A stretch of 51,046 nt of DNA from an uncultured Lysobacterales bacterium (GTDB taxonomy: Bacteria; Pseudomonadota; Gammaproteobacteria; Xanthomonadales; Xanthomonadaceae). The notes under the pieces were generated by a model. That model was given only the letters and a program-made list of their open reading frames with translations, did not search any database and had not been told where the DNA came from. This document shows positions 27,318-37,909 of this stretch, in pieces (the first letter of the stretch is position 1; each line of letters starts with the position of its first letter). A program made the position numbers and the translations under genes. Location of the stretch: assembly GCA_946886865.1 (NCBI GenBank), contig CAMPJI010000009.1, positions 1 to 51,046 on the forward strand. The letters are read 5' to 3'.

Positions 27318-28259
27318 TTATGGCGCAGTGTCGGGTGTCGCGTTGCGCGCACCGGTTGCAGCGGGCGACGGGGCGGCATGGGCCACGTCAACCGCCTCCG
27401 CGACCGTTCCGCGCAACCCCAGGAAATCGAACAGCTTCGGATCGCTCAGCTGCGACGGACGGATGTCGCCCAGCGCACGCGCGATGGTCTCCAGACGGCC
27501 CGGCGACTCGCGCTCCCAGTCGGCCATCATCCGCTGCACCTGCTTGCGCTGCAGGTTTTCCTGGCTGCCGCAGAGGTTGCAGGGAATGATCGGGAACTGC
27601 TTGAGCCGCGCATAGCGCGCGATGTCGTCCTCGCGCACGTACGCCAGCGGGCGGATCACCACGTGGCGGCCGTCGTCCGACAGCAGCTTGGGCGGCATGC
27701 CCGAGAGCTTGGCGTGGAAGAACAGGTTGAGGAAGAACGTGGCGACGAGGTCGTCGCGGTGGTGGCCCAGCGCGATCTTGGTGAAGCCGTGCTCGGCCGC
27801 GTGCGTGTACAGCGCGCCGCGGCGCAGGCGTGAACACAGCGAGCACATCGTCTTGCCTTCCGGCACCACGCGCGTCACGACCGAGTAGGTGTCCTGCTCG
27901 AGGATGGTGTACGGCACGCCCAGCGACTCCAGGTACGCCGGCAGCACGTGTTCAGGGAAATCCGGCTGCTTCTGGTCGAGGTTGACCGCCACCAGCTCGA
28001 ACTTCACCGGCGCCTTCCTCTGCAACTGCAGCAGCACGTCCAGCATGGTGTAGCTGTCCTTGCCGCCGGACAGGCAGACCATCACCTTGTCGCCGTCCTC
28101 GATCATCCCGAAGTCGGCGATCGCCTGGCCGACCTGGTGGCGCAGGCGGGTGGCGAGTTTCTCCACCGTGCCGGCGCGCGGTTCGGGTTCGGCCATCGGC
28201 ATGGCAGGCGCGGTGCCGGGCGCGGCGGAATCGGGATGCAGGGGCAGGACGGCGCTCAT
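27318..28259 (-). CDS. ttcA: tRNA 2-thiocytidine(32) synthetase TtcA
   Basis: 313 residues. ATP-dependent thiolation of cytidine-32 in certain tRNAs with an Fe-S cluster. PP-loop SGGKDS at 64-69; the cluster cysteines C139/C142 (MCSLC) and C227 with C230 (CNLC) are present; GHHRDD at 165-170 is the family block. Start ATG 28259; the first 30 residues are a Pro/Ala-rich extension of low conservation. A -10-like TAGAAT 9 bases before the ATG suggests a very short or absent leader. Confidence 0.95.
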   Translation of the reverse strand: MSAVLPLHPDSAAPGTAPAMPMAEPEPRAGTVEKLATRLRHQVGQAIADFGMIEDGDKVMVCLSGGKDSYTMLDVLLQLQRKAPVKFELVAVNLDQKQPDFPEHVLPAYLESLGVPYTILEQDTYSVVTRVVPEGKTMCSLCSRLRRGALYTHAAEHGFTKIALGHHRDDLVATFFLNLFFHAKLSGMPPKLLSDDGRHVVIRPLAYVREDDIARYARLKQFPIIPCNLCGSQENLQRKQVQRMMADWERESPGRLETIARALGDIRPSQLSDPKLFDFLGLRGTVAEAVDVAHAAPSPAATGARNATPDTAP

Positions 28260-28268
28260 GGACCGGGC

Positions 28269-28274
28269 ATTCTA
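28269..28274 (-). promoter_or_regulatory. Candidate -10 box of ttcA
   Basis: TAGAAT on the minus strand with only nine bases to the ttcA ATG. A transcript starting about 7 nt past the box would have almost no leader. No matched -35 was identified. Confidence 0.35.
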
Positions 28275-28392
28275 CCGGCCCGGTGGCGCCGGACGTGGAC
28301 CTCCCTCGTCGCGCGGGCGGCCTATTCAGCCGCGGCGCTCCGGCCCCGTGGTTGCGCTGACGCCGCCACGGCCGCGCGCTAAGCTCGCGGCC

Positions 28393-28608
28393 ATGCACGA
28401 GAGCGACGATCCCGCGGCAGTGACCCGACGCCTGGCCGAACTGCGGCAGGAGCACCGCGACCTCGACACCGCGATCGCCCGCCTCGCGCTGCTGGACGTG
28501 GACCAGAACGACGACCTGACGCTCAAGCGCATGAAGAAGCGCAAGCTGTGGCTGAAGGACTGCATCGCCCAGCTGGAATCGGCGCTGATCCCCGACGAAC
28601 CGGCCTGA
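28393..28608 (+). CDS. YdcH/DUF465-family small protein
   Basis: 71 residues, almost all helix: TRRLAELRQEHRDLDTAIAR (11-30), then DLTLKRMKKRKLWLKDCIAQ (41-60). The LKRMKKRKLWLKD block is the DUF465 signature. Function unknown; a coiled-coil hairpin is likely. A -10-like TAAGCT (28380-28385) lies 7 bases before the ATG, again suggesting a leaderless transcript. REP cluster 5 begins 12 bases after the stop. Confidence 0.85.
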   Translation: MHESDDPAAVTRRLAELRQEHRDLDTAIARLALLDVDQNDDLTLKRMKKRKLWLKDCIAQLESALIPDEPA

Positions 28609-28619
28609 GCCGCGCTGTT

Positions 28620-28784
28620 GTAGGAGCGGCTGCAGCCTCGATGGCTTTTGGCGACATCATTCGTTTTAGGAGTGACGCAAGTCGCGATTTGAACCTCCGG
28701 GATGCCGTGCGGTCGCGACTCACGTCGCTCCTACAGGGACTTCCCAGGCAGCCGGAGTCCATTCGCGACTGAAGCCGCTCCTAC
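28620..28784. repeat. REP cluster 5, nested order A(+) B(+) B(-) A(-)
   Basis: Type A forward 28620-28641 (degenerate: loop TGCA, one stem mismatch), type B forward 28666-28687 (loop GCAA, GTAG head degenerated to TTAG), type B reverse 28713-28734 (loop GTGA), type A reverse 28763-28784 (degenerate stem). The last copy ends three bases before the stop codon of cfa, so the hairpin lies at the very 3' end of that mRNA. Confidence 0.88.
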
Positions 28785-28787
28785 AGG

Positions 28788-29978
28788 TCACACGTCGCGG
28801 GGCCGCCGCCAACCGCCGCGCACGCCGCGCGGCGACAGCACCCACTGCCACAGCTGCAGCTCGCGGGCGCGGAAGGCGCCGGCGCATGACAGCAGGTAGT
28901 AGCGCCACATGCGGTGGAACGTCTCGCCCAGCTGCGCGGCCAGGCGCGGCCACGCGGCTTCGAAGTTGGCGTGCCATGCCATCAGCGTGCGGTCGTAGTC
29001 GGCGCCGAAGTTGTGCACGTCCTCGGCCACCAGCAGGCCGTCCAGCGCGTCGCCGACCTGGCGCAGCGACGGCAGGTCGCCGTTGGGGAAGATGTACCGG
29101 TCGATCCACGGATCGGGCACGGCGTCGCGGCGGTTGCGGCCGATGGTGTGCAGCAGCGCCAGGCCCTCGGGCGCGAGGCACCGCTCGACCACCTGCATGA
29201 AGGCGCGATGGTTGCGGCGGCCGACGTGCTCGAACATGCCGATGCTGGCGATGCGGTCGACGCGACCGCCGAGCGCGACCGGATCGAGGTCGCGGTAGTC
29301 CTGCAGCCGCACCTCGATCGGTAGGCCGGCATGGCGCTCGCGCACGAACGCGGCCTGCTCGCGCGAGACGGTGACGCCGATGCACGACACGCCGTAGCGC
29401 CGCGCCGCGAACGCCATCAGGCTGCCCCAACCGCACCCGATGTCCAGCAGGCGCATGCCGGGGTTGCGGCCGGGCTCGTCCAGGCCGAGCTTGCGGCAGA
29501 CCAGGTCGAGCTTGGCCTCCTGCGCGGCGTTCAACGTGTCGGCTTGGGCCCAGTAGCCGCACGAGTACGCCATCCACGGGTCGAGCATCGCGGCGTACAC
29601 GTCGTTGCCCAGGTCGTAGTGCGCCTCGCCGACCGCCCACGCCCGCTGGCCCCGCTGGCGGTTGAACAGGCGCACGCGCAGCGCGTGCCACGCCATTAGG
29701 GCGGGCTGCACCTCACGGTGCAGGCGCGCGCGCAGCAGGCGGTCGAAGAAGCCGTCCAGCTGCGCGCAGTCCCACGCGCCGGCCATGTACGACTCGCCCA
29801 GTCCGAGGCTGCCCTGCGCCAGCATGCGGTCGAACACCGCGGCGTCGTGCACCCGCATGTCCCACGGGCGTGCGCCGTCGATGCGGATGTCGGCGCGTTG
29901 CAACAGCGCCTGGACCAGCGCGCGGCTGGAGCGGGAGGCGCGCGCGGCAGGCGCGAGGTGCGGCATCGACCGGGACAT
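28788..29978 (-). CDS. cfa: Cyclopropane-fatty-acyl-phospholipid synthase
   Basis: 396 residues from ATG 29978 (MSRSMPHLAP). Adds a methylene group from SAM to unsaturated acyl chains of membrane phospholipids. Motifs: ARPWDMRVHD and GLGESYMAGAWDC near the N-terminus, AHYDLGNDVYAAML, DPWMAYSCGYW, the SAM site LDIGCGWGS (178-186), and CIGVTVSREQAAF, with the later blocks MFEHVG and DRYIFPNGDLPS. All are intact, and the length matches the usual 380-400. The upstream ATG at 30005 would add nine residues of no family similarity. Confidence 0.95.
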   Translation of the reverse strand: MSRSMPHLAPAARASRSSRALVQALLQRADIRIDGARPWDMRVHDAAVFDRMLAQGSLGLGESYMAGAWDCAQLDGFFDRLLRARLHREVQPALMAWHALRVRLFNRQRGQRAWAVGEAHYDLGNDVYAAMLDPWMAYSCGYWAQADTLNAAQEAKLDLVCRKLGLDEPGRNPGMRLLDIGCGWGSLMAFAARRYGVSCIGVTVSREQAAFVRERHAGLPIEVRLQDYRDLDPVALGGRVDRIASIGMFEHVGRRNHRAFMQVVERCLAPEGLALLHTIGRNRRDAVPDPWIDRYIFPNGDLPSLRQVGDALDGLLVAEDVHNFGADYDRTLMAWHANFEAAWPRLAAQLGETFHRMWRYYLLSCAGAFRARELQLWQWVLSPRGVRGGWRRPRDV

Positions 29979-30065
29979 GGCGGGTCTGCGGGTAGGCCGG
30001 CACAAGGCCGGCCGCCGGGCGCACGATGCGCCCGCTGCAAGACTAGAACGACCCGCGCAGGCGGA

Positions 30066-32957
30066 TCAGGCCGCCGGTCGGTCGCCGGTGGGGGTCTCGA
30101 CCGGCGTGGCCGGCTTGACGGCTTCCGGGCTCACCTTCTCGATGCTGTGGCGCAGCTCGCGCCCGAGGATGAACTTGGCATCGCGCGCCCACGCTTCCAG
30201 CCGCTGGTCGAAGGCCAGCTTGCCGTTGGCGTCGGGCCACACCAGCTTGAGTTCGCGCAGCTTCTGGATGAAGCCGCGGAACAGCGTCTTGTCGAAGAAC
30301 TCCGGCGCGGCCGGCGCGTAGAGCAGGCTCAGGCGCTGGGCGGCCAGCTGGCACAGGCCTTCCAGTTCCGACGCGGTGAGCGTGCCGGCGCCGTTCTTGG
30401 CCAGCACCGAAATGGCGATGTAGTAGCGCTCGAACGCCTGCTGCAGCGAGTGGCCGATCGCGCGCAGGCGGAAGACCTCGTCGGACTGGCCGGCATTGCG
30501 CGAGAGGATGCCGCCGTCCTCGTCGCTGACCTGCTCCAGCAGGCCCTCGCGGATGAACACCTCGATGGTGCGCGAGACGCGCTCGACGAAGGTGTCCTCG
30601 TCCCACGGCAGGAACAGTTCGGACTGCAGGAACGGGTACACGCTGCGGCCCAGGCGAAGCACGCCGCCGCGGCTCATGCGCCGGTTGTGCTGGAAGCAGC
30701 AGGCGATCCACGACGCCGACGTGAACAGGTGCACGACGTTGTTGCGGAAGTAGGTCAGCAGCACCGCCTTGTCGTCGTCGGCCACTTCCAGCACGTCGCC
30801 CAGCGGATGGCGGATGCGCGACAGCACGCCGATCTCCTCCCCGTGGGCGACGATCTCCTGCGGCGTGTGCGGGGTGACGGTGACGCGGTCCGAATACGGC
30901 AGCTCGGCCAGCAGGGTCTTGCTCAGCGCGATCTGCGCCAGCAGGTCGCCCTCGCCCATGGCGTGCTTGGGCGTGGACAGCAGCGCGAGCGACAGCAGGT
31001 TGATCGGATTGACGTCGGCGGCGCGGTTGACGTTGACCTGGATCCGCTGCGCCAGCGCGTCGACGGTGTCCGACAGCCAGGCGGGCTTCTCCTCGTCCGG
31101 CACCGGCCGGCCGTCCCACTCGGGCGCGCGTTCGGCCAGCACCTCGCTCAGGCGGATGGGTTCGCCGAAGTTCACCACCACCTGGCCGTAGTTGGAGCGC
31201 AGCACCTTGGGGATGCCGGTGAGCAGCTGCCAGATCGATTCCTTCTCCTTGGGCTTGCCCGAGAGCTCGTCCAGGTAGCTGTTGCCCTCCATCAGCTTCT
31301 CGTAGCCGACGTAGACCGGCTGGAACAGCACGGGCCGCGTCGGCTGGCGCAGGTAGCCGCGCACGGTCATCGACACCATGCCGCCCTTGGGCGGCAGCAG
31401 CCGGCCGGTGCGCGAGCGCCCGCCCTCCACGAAGTACTCGATCGAATACCCGCCGGCCATCAGCTGGGCGACGTATTCGCTGAGCACGGCCGAGTACAAC
31501 GCGCTGCCGCGGATGCTGCGGCGGATGAAGAACGCGCCGCCCTTGCGCAGCACCGTGCCGACCACCGGCAGGTTGAGGTTGATGCCGGCCACGATGTGCG
31601 GCGGCACCAGGCCGCGCGAGTACAGCAGGTAGCTCAGCAGCAGGTAGTCCATGTGGCTGCGGTGGCAGGGCACGTAGACGACCTCGTGGCCGGGCGCGTC
31701 CTCCTTGAGGCGCTCCAGGTGGTGCACCAGCACGCCGCGGTAGATGCGGTTCCAGATCGGCGTGAGGATCAGGCTGAGCGACCGCACCACCGGATGCGAG
31801 TAGTCGGCGGCGATCTCGTAGGCGTAGCGGTGGGCCTTGCGCCAGGCTTCGGTCAGGTCGGTGCCGTCGCGGCGCGCGGCCTCGGCGATCGCCTCCTTGA
31901 CCGACGCCGCGCCCAGCACCTGGTCCACCAGCAGACGGCGGGTCGACAGGTCCGGGCCGATGACCGTGGCGCGGATCAGCCGGAAGTGCGTGCGCAGTAC
32001 CCGCGAGAGCTTGCGCACGGTGCGCTCGGGCGGCAGGCCTTCGTCGATGACGCCGCGGAGCGACACCGGCGGGGCGAAGCGCACCACGGTGTTGCGGCCG
32101 TTGAGCAGGATCGCCAGCAGCCGGCGGAAGCGGCCCACCAGGGCCCAATTCTCCGAGAACAGCACCGAGAACCAGCCGCTGGTCTTGTCCGGCGCGCGGC
32201 CGACGAAGATCGACACCGGCACCAGTTGCACGTCCAGCGCCGGGTCCTCGCGGTGTGCGTCGAGCAGGCGCGCCAGGGATCCGGAATGCGTTTTCGCCGA
32301 CGGCGGACCCGGGTTGAGCGGCGACAGCGGGGCGAGCGCGCCGCCGGTGTTGCGGCGCGACAGCGCCACGTAGGCGCGCTTGCGGCCCAGCGGGTCGCCC
32401 GGCAGCGGCTGCAGCGGCGACGGCAGCCCGGCCTCGAAACAGGCGCGCTCCAGGATCAGCGCGTTGGACAGGCCGTAGTCCTCCAGCACGTAGCAGACCG
32501 GGCGGCCGTCGTCGTGCTGGGCGGGCTGTTCGGGCTCGATGGTCAGGCTGACCCACGGCTTCATCAGCTGGCCGAGCAGGCGCGCCCACCACGGGCGGCG
32601 TGCGGCATTCGGGCGCGGGCGGGCGAGCGGCTCGCGCGGCAGCGCGGGCATGGCCAGTTCGGGCTGGGCGGGGTCTTGCGGCCGAGCCACGGCGGCCGGA
32701 TCCGGCTCCACGCCGGGCTCGGCCGTCCCAGGACCTTCGGCGGCGATGGTGTCGGCCGTTGCAGGCGCGTCGCCGGCATCGGCCCCCGGGGTTACGGTGG
32801 CTTCGCGGTCGCCCGCCTCGACGGAGGCCGGCGCACCGGGGCCCGGTGTCGCCTCCACGCCCGCACCGGACGCAGCCGGACGCTGCGGGTCGTCAGGCCC
32901 CGGGCCGGGCGGGCCTTCGGGGAACGGCAGGGGCGTCTGGTTGGGCATCCGCACCAT
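30066..32957 (-). CDS. plsB: Glycerol-3-phosphate 1-O-acyltransferase PlsB, long form
   Basis: 963 residues against about 807 in E. coli. Acylates the sn-1 position of glycerol-3-phosphate at the inner membrane. The acyltransferase motif H-x4-D is H432/D437 (CHRSHMDY); the second block GGAFFIRRSIRG and the FVEGGRSRTGR block follow, then VYVGYEKLMEG. The extra length is an N-terminal extension (about 1-120) rich in Pro, Ala, Gly and Asp, probably disordered, before RRPWWARLLGQLMKPW. Start ATG 32957 has a GAGG site 7 nt upstream; ATG 32948 is in frame. It lies 30 bases behind the lipoprotein gene, probably on the same transcript. Confidence 0.95.
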   Translation of the reverse strand: MVRMPNQTPLPFPEGPPGPGPDDPQRPAASGAGVEATPGPGAPASVEAGDREATVTPGADAGDAPATADTIAAEGPGTAEPGVEPDPAAVARPQDPAQPELAMPALPREPLARPRPNAARRPWWARLLGQLMKPWVSLTIEPEQPAQHDDGRPVCYVLEDYGLSNALILERACFEAGLPSPLQPLPGDPLGRKRAYVALSRRNTGGALAPLSPLNPGPPSAKTHSGSLARLLDAHREDPALDVQLVPVSIFVGRAPDKTSGWFSVLFSENWALVGRFRRLLAILLNGRNTVVRFAPPVSLRGVIDEGLPPERTVRKLSRVLRTHFRLIRATVIGPDLSTRRLLVDQVLGAASVKEAIAEAARRDGTDLTEAWRKAHRYAYEIAADYSHPVVRSLSLILTPIWNRIYRGVLVHHLERLKEDAPGHEVVYVPCHRSHMDYLLLSYLLYSRGLVPPHIVAGINLNLPVVGTVLRKGGAFFIRRSIRGSALYSAVLSEYVAQLMAGGYSIEYFVEGGRSRTGRLLPPKGGMVSMTVRGYLRQPTRPVLFQPVYVGYEKLMEGNSYLDELSGKPKEKESIWQLLTGIPKVLRSNYGQVVVNFGEPIRLSEVLAERAPEWDGRPVPDEEKPAWLSDTVDALAQRIQVNVNRAADVNPINLLSLALLSTPKHAMGEGDLLAQIALSKTLLAELPYSDRVTVTPHTPQEIVAHGEEIGVLSRIRHPLGDVLEVADDDKAVLLTYFRNNVVHLFTSASWIACCFQHNRRMSRGGVLRLGRSVYPFLQSELFLPWDEDTFVERVSRTIEVFIREGLLEQVSDEDGGILSRNAGQSDEVFRLRAIGHSLQQAFERYYIAISVLAKNGAGTLTASELEGLCQLAAQRLSLLYAPAAPEFFDKTLFRGFIQKLRELKLVWPDANGKLAFDQRLEAWARDAKFILGRELRHSIEKVSPEAVKPATPVETPTGDRPAA

Positions 32958-32987
32958 TATGCCGCCTCGCTGGCGGCCCCCGGGCCG

Positions 32988-33905
32988 TCAGCCCGCGGGC
33001 GTCGCGCCAGCTGGCGCCGTGGCGGCCGGAGTGGCGGGAGCCGCCGCGCCGGCCTGGTCTTGGGCATGACGCAGCAGGTCGGTGAGGTACCAGCGGTCGC
33101 CCTGGCGCTCCACGCGCAGCTCGGTGTCGACCTCGGTACCGGCCAGTGTGTAGCGCACCCGCACGCGTGCCTGATCGCCGGTGCGGGCGGTCTCTTCCAC
33201 CCGCACGCTGGCCAGCGCCGCGTCCAGGTCCAGGCCGTACTGCCCGGCCAGCACCTGCTTGAAGGCGACGGCGAACGGCGCCAGGCGGGTCAGGCTGTCG
33301 ACCATGCCGGCGCGGGCGAATGCGCCCGGTTCATGGAGCCCCGTGGCGCGTGCCGCCGGCGCCAGCGTCGTGAGCAGGGCCTGGGCCCGCTCCGGGTCGC
33401 CCAGCGGGGCCCGCTGGCCCCAGCGGCCGAGCGCGGCGATGGTCTGGACGTAGTGCTCGCGCTCGTTGTCGCTGTAGCGCGGCTCGCCCTGCACGTACTG
33501 CGCGGCGAACAGGCCCAGCGCGGCGGCGGTGGAGCGCAGTTCGCCGTGGGCGCCGGCGAACTGCGCGCGGTACTTCTCCATCAGCACCTGTTCCGAATCC
33601 GGTGCGGCCAGCGCCGCCAGCATGGCCGGCAGCTGGGCGTGCAGCGGCAGCTCGCTCAGCGGCCAGAGCGTGGTGCCCTCGCGCCAGCGAGACTCGATGC
33701 GGGTGTGAAGCGCAGGCGGCAGCGCGTGGCGGGCATAGCCGACCAGGTCGTCCCGGCGCAGCGCATCGACCAGCATCGTGACGGCCTGCACCGGCTGCGT
33801 CGCGACCGGCTCGGGCGGCGGGCCTTCGGGCGCGGGCCGGCAACCGGCGAGCACGACGCCCAGCAGCACGGCCGCCCACGCGGCGTGGCGGATGATCCCC
33901 TTCAA
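32988..33905 (-). CDS. Putative lipoprotein upstream of plsB
   Basis: 305 residues if started at TTG 33905 (LKGIIRHAAWAAVLLGVVLAGC), which has GGAGG 5 nt upstream; GTG 33911 is adjacent and in frame, and the open frame further up (to 34091) lacks a signal peptide. Lipobox VVLAGC. The mature part is mostly helical with VTMLVDALRRDDLVGYAR and KYRAQFAGAHGEL, then a C-terminal beta-like section VRVRYTLAGTEVDTELRVERQGDRWYLTDLLRH that looks like a DUF-type nuclear-transport-factor strand set (guess). The last 20 residues are an Ala/Pro tail. Function unknown. Confidence 0.75.
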   Translation of the reverse strand: MKGIIRHAAWAAVLLGVVLAGCRPAPEGPPPEPVATQPVQAVTMLVDALRRDDLVGYARHALPPALHTRIESRWREGTTLWPLSELPLHAQLPAMLAALAAPDSEQVLMEKYRAQFAGAHGELRSTAAALGLFAAQYVQGEPRYSDNEREHYVQTIAALGRWGQRAPLGDPERAQALLTTLAPAARATGLHEPGAFARAGMVDSLTRLAPFAVAFKQVLAGQYGLDLDAALASVRVEETARTGDQARVRVRYTLAGTEVDTELRVERQGDRWYLTDLLRHAQDQAGAAAPATPAATAPAGATPAG

Positions 33906-34062
33906 GTGCACCTCCCCTTCGGACAGGCCGCGCGGCGATGGACGGCACGGCGGCGGGACACGGGCAGCGCCGGTCCGGAGCCGCATCTTGGCGGCCGCCT
34001 CCGGCAGGAGCAAGCCAACCCGGTCGCGGATCGGGCGCCGCAGGGCACGGAAGGCGGGCAAG

Positions 34063-34087
34063 AAAAAGGAGGCCGCGGGGGCCTCCT
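34063..34087 (-). terminator. Rho-independent terminator of the e(P4)-type phosphatase gene
   Basis: On the minus strand, an AGGAGGCC stem (8 bp, 34067-34074 with 34080-34087) with a 5-base loop is followed by five T. It is about 140 bases past the stop of the phosphatase gene. Another hairpin (CGGGGGC/GCCCCCG, 34145-34151 with 34161-34167) lies nearer but lacks a T-run. The remaining 33906-34225 stretch holds an AT-richer patch near 34165-34225 and no gene. Confidence 0.7.
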
Positions 34088-34225
34088 GCAAACCGGCACG
34101 GGGCCGGAGGACATCAGTTGTGGCTCGGTTCCGGACAGGCCGGTCGGGGGCAGCCTAACCGCCCCCGGAAGTTGATGCAACACTTCAAGTTGATCGTCCC
34201 AAACCACTGATTTTGTTGGACATTA

Positions 34226-35137
34226 TCAGCGCGCGAGCTCCAAGACGGCGCGCTTGGCCTCGCGCCGCTGCGCGCGCGGCCGGGTCCAGTCGTTGTTGAA
34301 CGCGGCCGGCTCCCACGAGCCGTAGGTCGGGTTGGGCAGCATCCACCAGCGCTCGCCGAACCAGTCCCCGTACTCCTCCATGAGCCCGGCGCGGCCTTCG
34401 GGCGTGTTGACCGCCACCTGCACGAAATCGCCCAGCTGGTCGCCGAACTGCATCAGCACGCGGTAGTGGCGGCCGGCCCACTGGCGGCGGCAGTTCTTCT
34501 CGCTGCCGTCCTGCTCGCAGCCCTCCACCACCCGGCCCAGGCCGAGGAACACGCTGTCGTCCTTCACCGGCAGGCCGACGGCGCGCAGGTTGGCCAGGGT
34601 GGCTTCGTTGAGGTGCTGGGCGCGGTTGGAGATGTACAGCAGGGTGACGCCGCGGGCCTCGGCGGCCTTGGCGAAATCGACCACGCCCGGCACCGGCTGG
34701 GCGCGCTTCTCGGCGACCCATTCGGCCCACGTGACCTCGTCGTACTCCTGCCCGTTGTGCACCAGGCGGGCCTGGTACGGCGAGTTGTCGAGCACCGTCT
34801 CGTCGATGTCCAGGATGACCGCCGGGGGCAGCCCGTCGGCGGCGTTGGCGCGCTCGTCGGGCACCAGCGCATCCCAGTTCGCCTCGGCCAGCGCCGTCTC
34901 CAGGTGGTCGGCGGCGGCGCGGTAGGTCTGCGTGGTCAGCGCCTCGTACTCCGTCGACGTCTGCACCCACAGCACGGCGTTGAGGTTGTCGTCGGCCCCG
35001 CTGGCGGTCTCGGCCGAGGCCGGCGAGGCGGTCGAGGCGGCGGCGACGGCGGGTTCCGGCACCGGCACGGTGTCGGTGCGCTTGCACGCGGCCAGCGGCA
35101 GGGTCAGGACGAGCAGGGGCAGCAGCAGGGTTCGCAT
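34226..35137 (-). CDS. Lipoprotein e(P4)-family HAD acid phosphatase/5'-nucleotidase
   Basis: 303 residues from ATG 35137. Signal peptide with lipobox LAAC (C18), a linker rich in Ala/Ser/Pro, then a HAD class IIIB phosphatase: motif I ILDIDETVLDNSPYQ with D110 and D112, YISNRAQHLN (motif II region), KDDSVFLG and RVLMQFGDQLGDF (acidic motif). Haemophilus e(P4) removes phosphate from nucleotides and NMN at the outer surface; the same role in phosphate or nucleotide salvage is likely. A TACACT -10-like box lies at 35171-35176 (minus). Terminator downstream at 34063-34087. Confidence 0.9.
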   Translation of the reverse strand: MRTLLLPLLVLTLPLAACKRTDTVPVPEPAVAAASTASPASAETASGADDNLNAVLWVQTSTEYEALTTQTYRAAADHLETALAEANWDALVPDERANAADGLPPAVILDIDETVLDNSPYQARLVHNGQEYDEVTWAEWVAEKRAQPVPGVVDFAKAAEARGVTLLYISNRAQHLNEATLANLRAVGLPVKDDSVFLGLGRVVEGCEQDGSEKNCRRQWAGRHYRVLMQFGDQLGDFVQVAVNTPEGRAGLMEEYGDWFGERWWMLPNPTYGSWEPAAFNNDWTRPRAQRREAKRAVLELAR

Positions 35138-35209
35138 CGGTCGACTACGCCGGTCTTGAATCGGCCCGCGAGTGTAGCCGAGGCCCACGACCGTCCCGTG
35201 GCAGCGCAC

Positions 35210-37189
<1,980 letters not shown>

Positions 37190-37215
37190 GGATCATCGGT
37201 ACGGGGCGGCCGCGC

Positions 37216-37261
37216 ATTGTAGTCCCGCCCCTGCGTCGGCCGCGGTCGGGCCGCCTAGAAT
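37216..37261. promoter_or_regulatory. Divergent promoter region rep/tdk
   Basis: Two -10-like boxes facing away from each other: TACAAT on the minus strand at 37216-37221 (26 bases before the rep ATG) and TAGAAT on the plus strand at 37256-37261 (6 bases before the tdk ATG). The plus-strand spacing implies a leaderless tdk mRNA. No clear -35 elements. Confidence 0.4.
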
Positions 37262-37267
37262 TGGCCC

Positions 37268-37888
37268 ATGGCCAAGCTCTACTTCTACTACTCGGCGATG
37301 AATGCCGGGAAGACCACCACGCTGCTGCAGTCAGCGCACAACTACCGCGAGCGCGGGATGCGGGTGGCGATCCTCACCCCGGCGCTGGACCACCGCGCCG
37401 GCAGTGGCACGGTGGCCTCGCGCATCGGGTTGAGTGCGCAGGCCGTCGGCTTCGGGCCCGATGACGACCTGGAGGCGCGGGTGCGGGCCGACATCGCCAC
37501 GCACGGACCCCTGAACTGCGTGCTGGTGGACGAGGCGCAGTTCCTGTCGCGCAGCCAGGTGTGGCAACTGTCGGAGGTGGTCGACGCGTTGCGCATCCCG
37601 GTGCTCTGCTACGGCCTGCGCACGGACTTCCGCGGCGAACTGTTCGAGGGCAGCCGGTACCTGCTGGCCTGGGCCGACGAGCTCACCGAGATCAAGACGA
37701 TCTGCCACACCGGCAAGAAGGCAACGATGACGGTGCGCGTGGACGAGGCCGGTCGCGCGGTGCAGGACGGGCCGCAGGTGGAGATCGGCGGCAACGAGCG
37801 CTACGTGTCCGTCTCGCGCGCGGAGTTCAAGGCGGTGATGCGGGGCGAAGGCCGGATCGACCCGGTGCAGCCGCCGCTGCCGCTGTAG
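37268..37888 (+). CDS. tdk: Thymidine kinase (type II)
   Basis: 206 residues. Phosphorylates thymidine to dTMP in salvage. Walker [10 protein letters not shown] (9-17), [10 protein letters not shown] (about 79-88, catalytic Glu/Asp), [16 protein letters not shown], the lasso [15 protein letters not shown] and the C-terminal [14 protein letters not shown]. In E. coli-type enzymes four cysteines around the lasso bind zinc; here only the single Cys of ICHTGKK is present, and the VSVC of others is VSVS. The enzyme may fold without the metal. The start ATG 37268 follows a -10-like box by 6 bases. Confidence 0.93.
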   Translation: MAKLYFYYSAMNAGKTTTLLQSAHNYRERGMRVAILTPALDHRAGSGTVASRIGLSAQAVGFGPDDDLEARVRADIATHGPLNCVLVDEAQFLSRSQVWQLSEVVDALRIPVLCYGLRTDFRGELFEGSRYLLAWADELTEIKTICHTGKKATMTVRVDEAGRAVQDGPQVEIGGNERYVSVSRAEFKAVMRGEGRIDPVQPPLPL

Positions 37889-37909
37889 CTCGGCGCCACC
37901 GGCTGGGCC

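Noticed and set aside
29718..34175. A 1485-codon open frame on the plus strand across cfa, plsB and the lipoprotein
   Set aside because: It is antisense to genes with clear family motifs; the Gln/His/Arg-rich translation is typical of reverse frames in GC-rich DNA.
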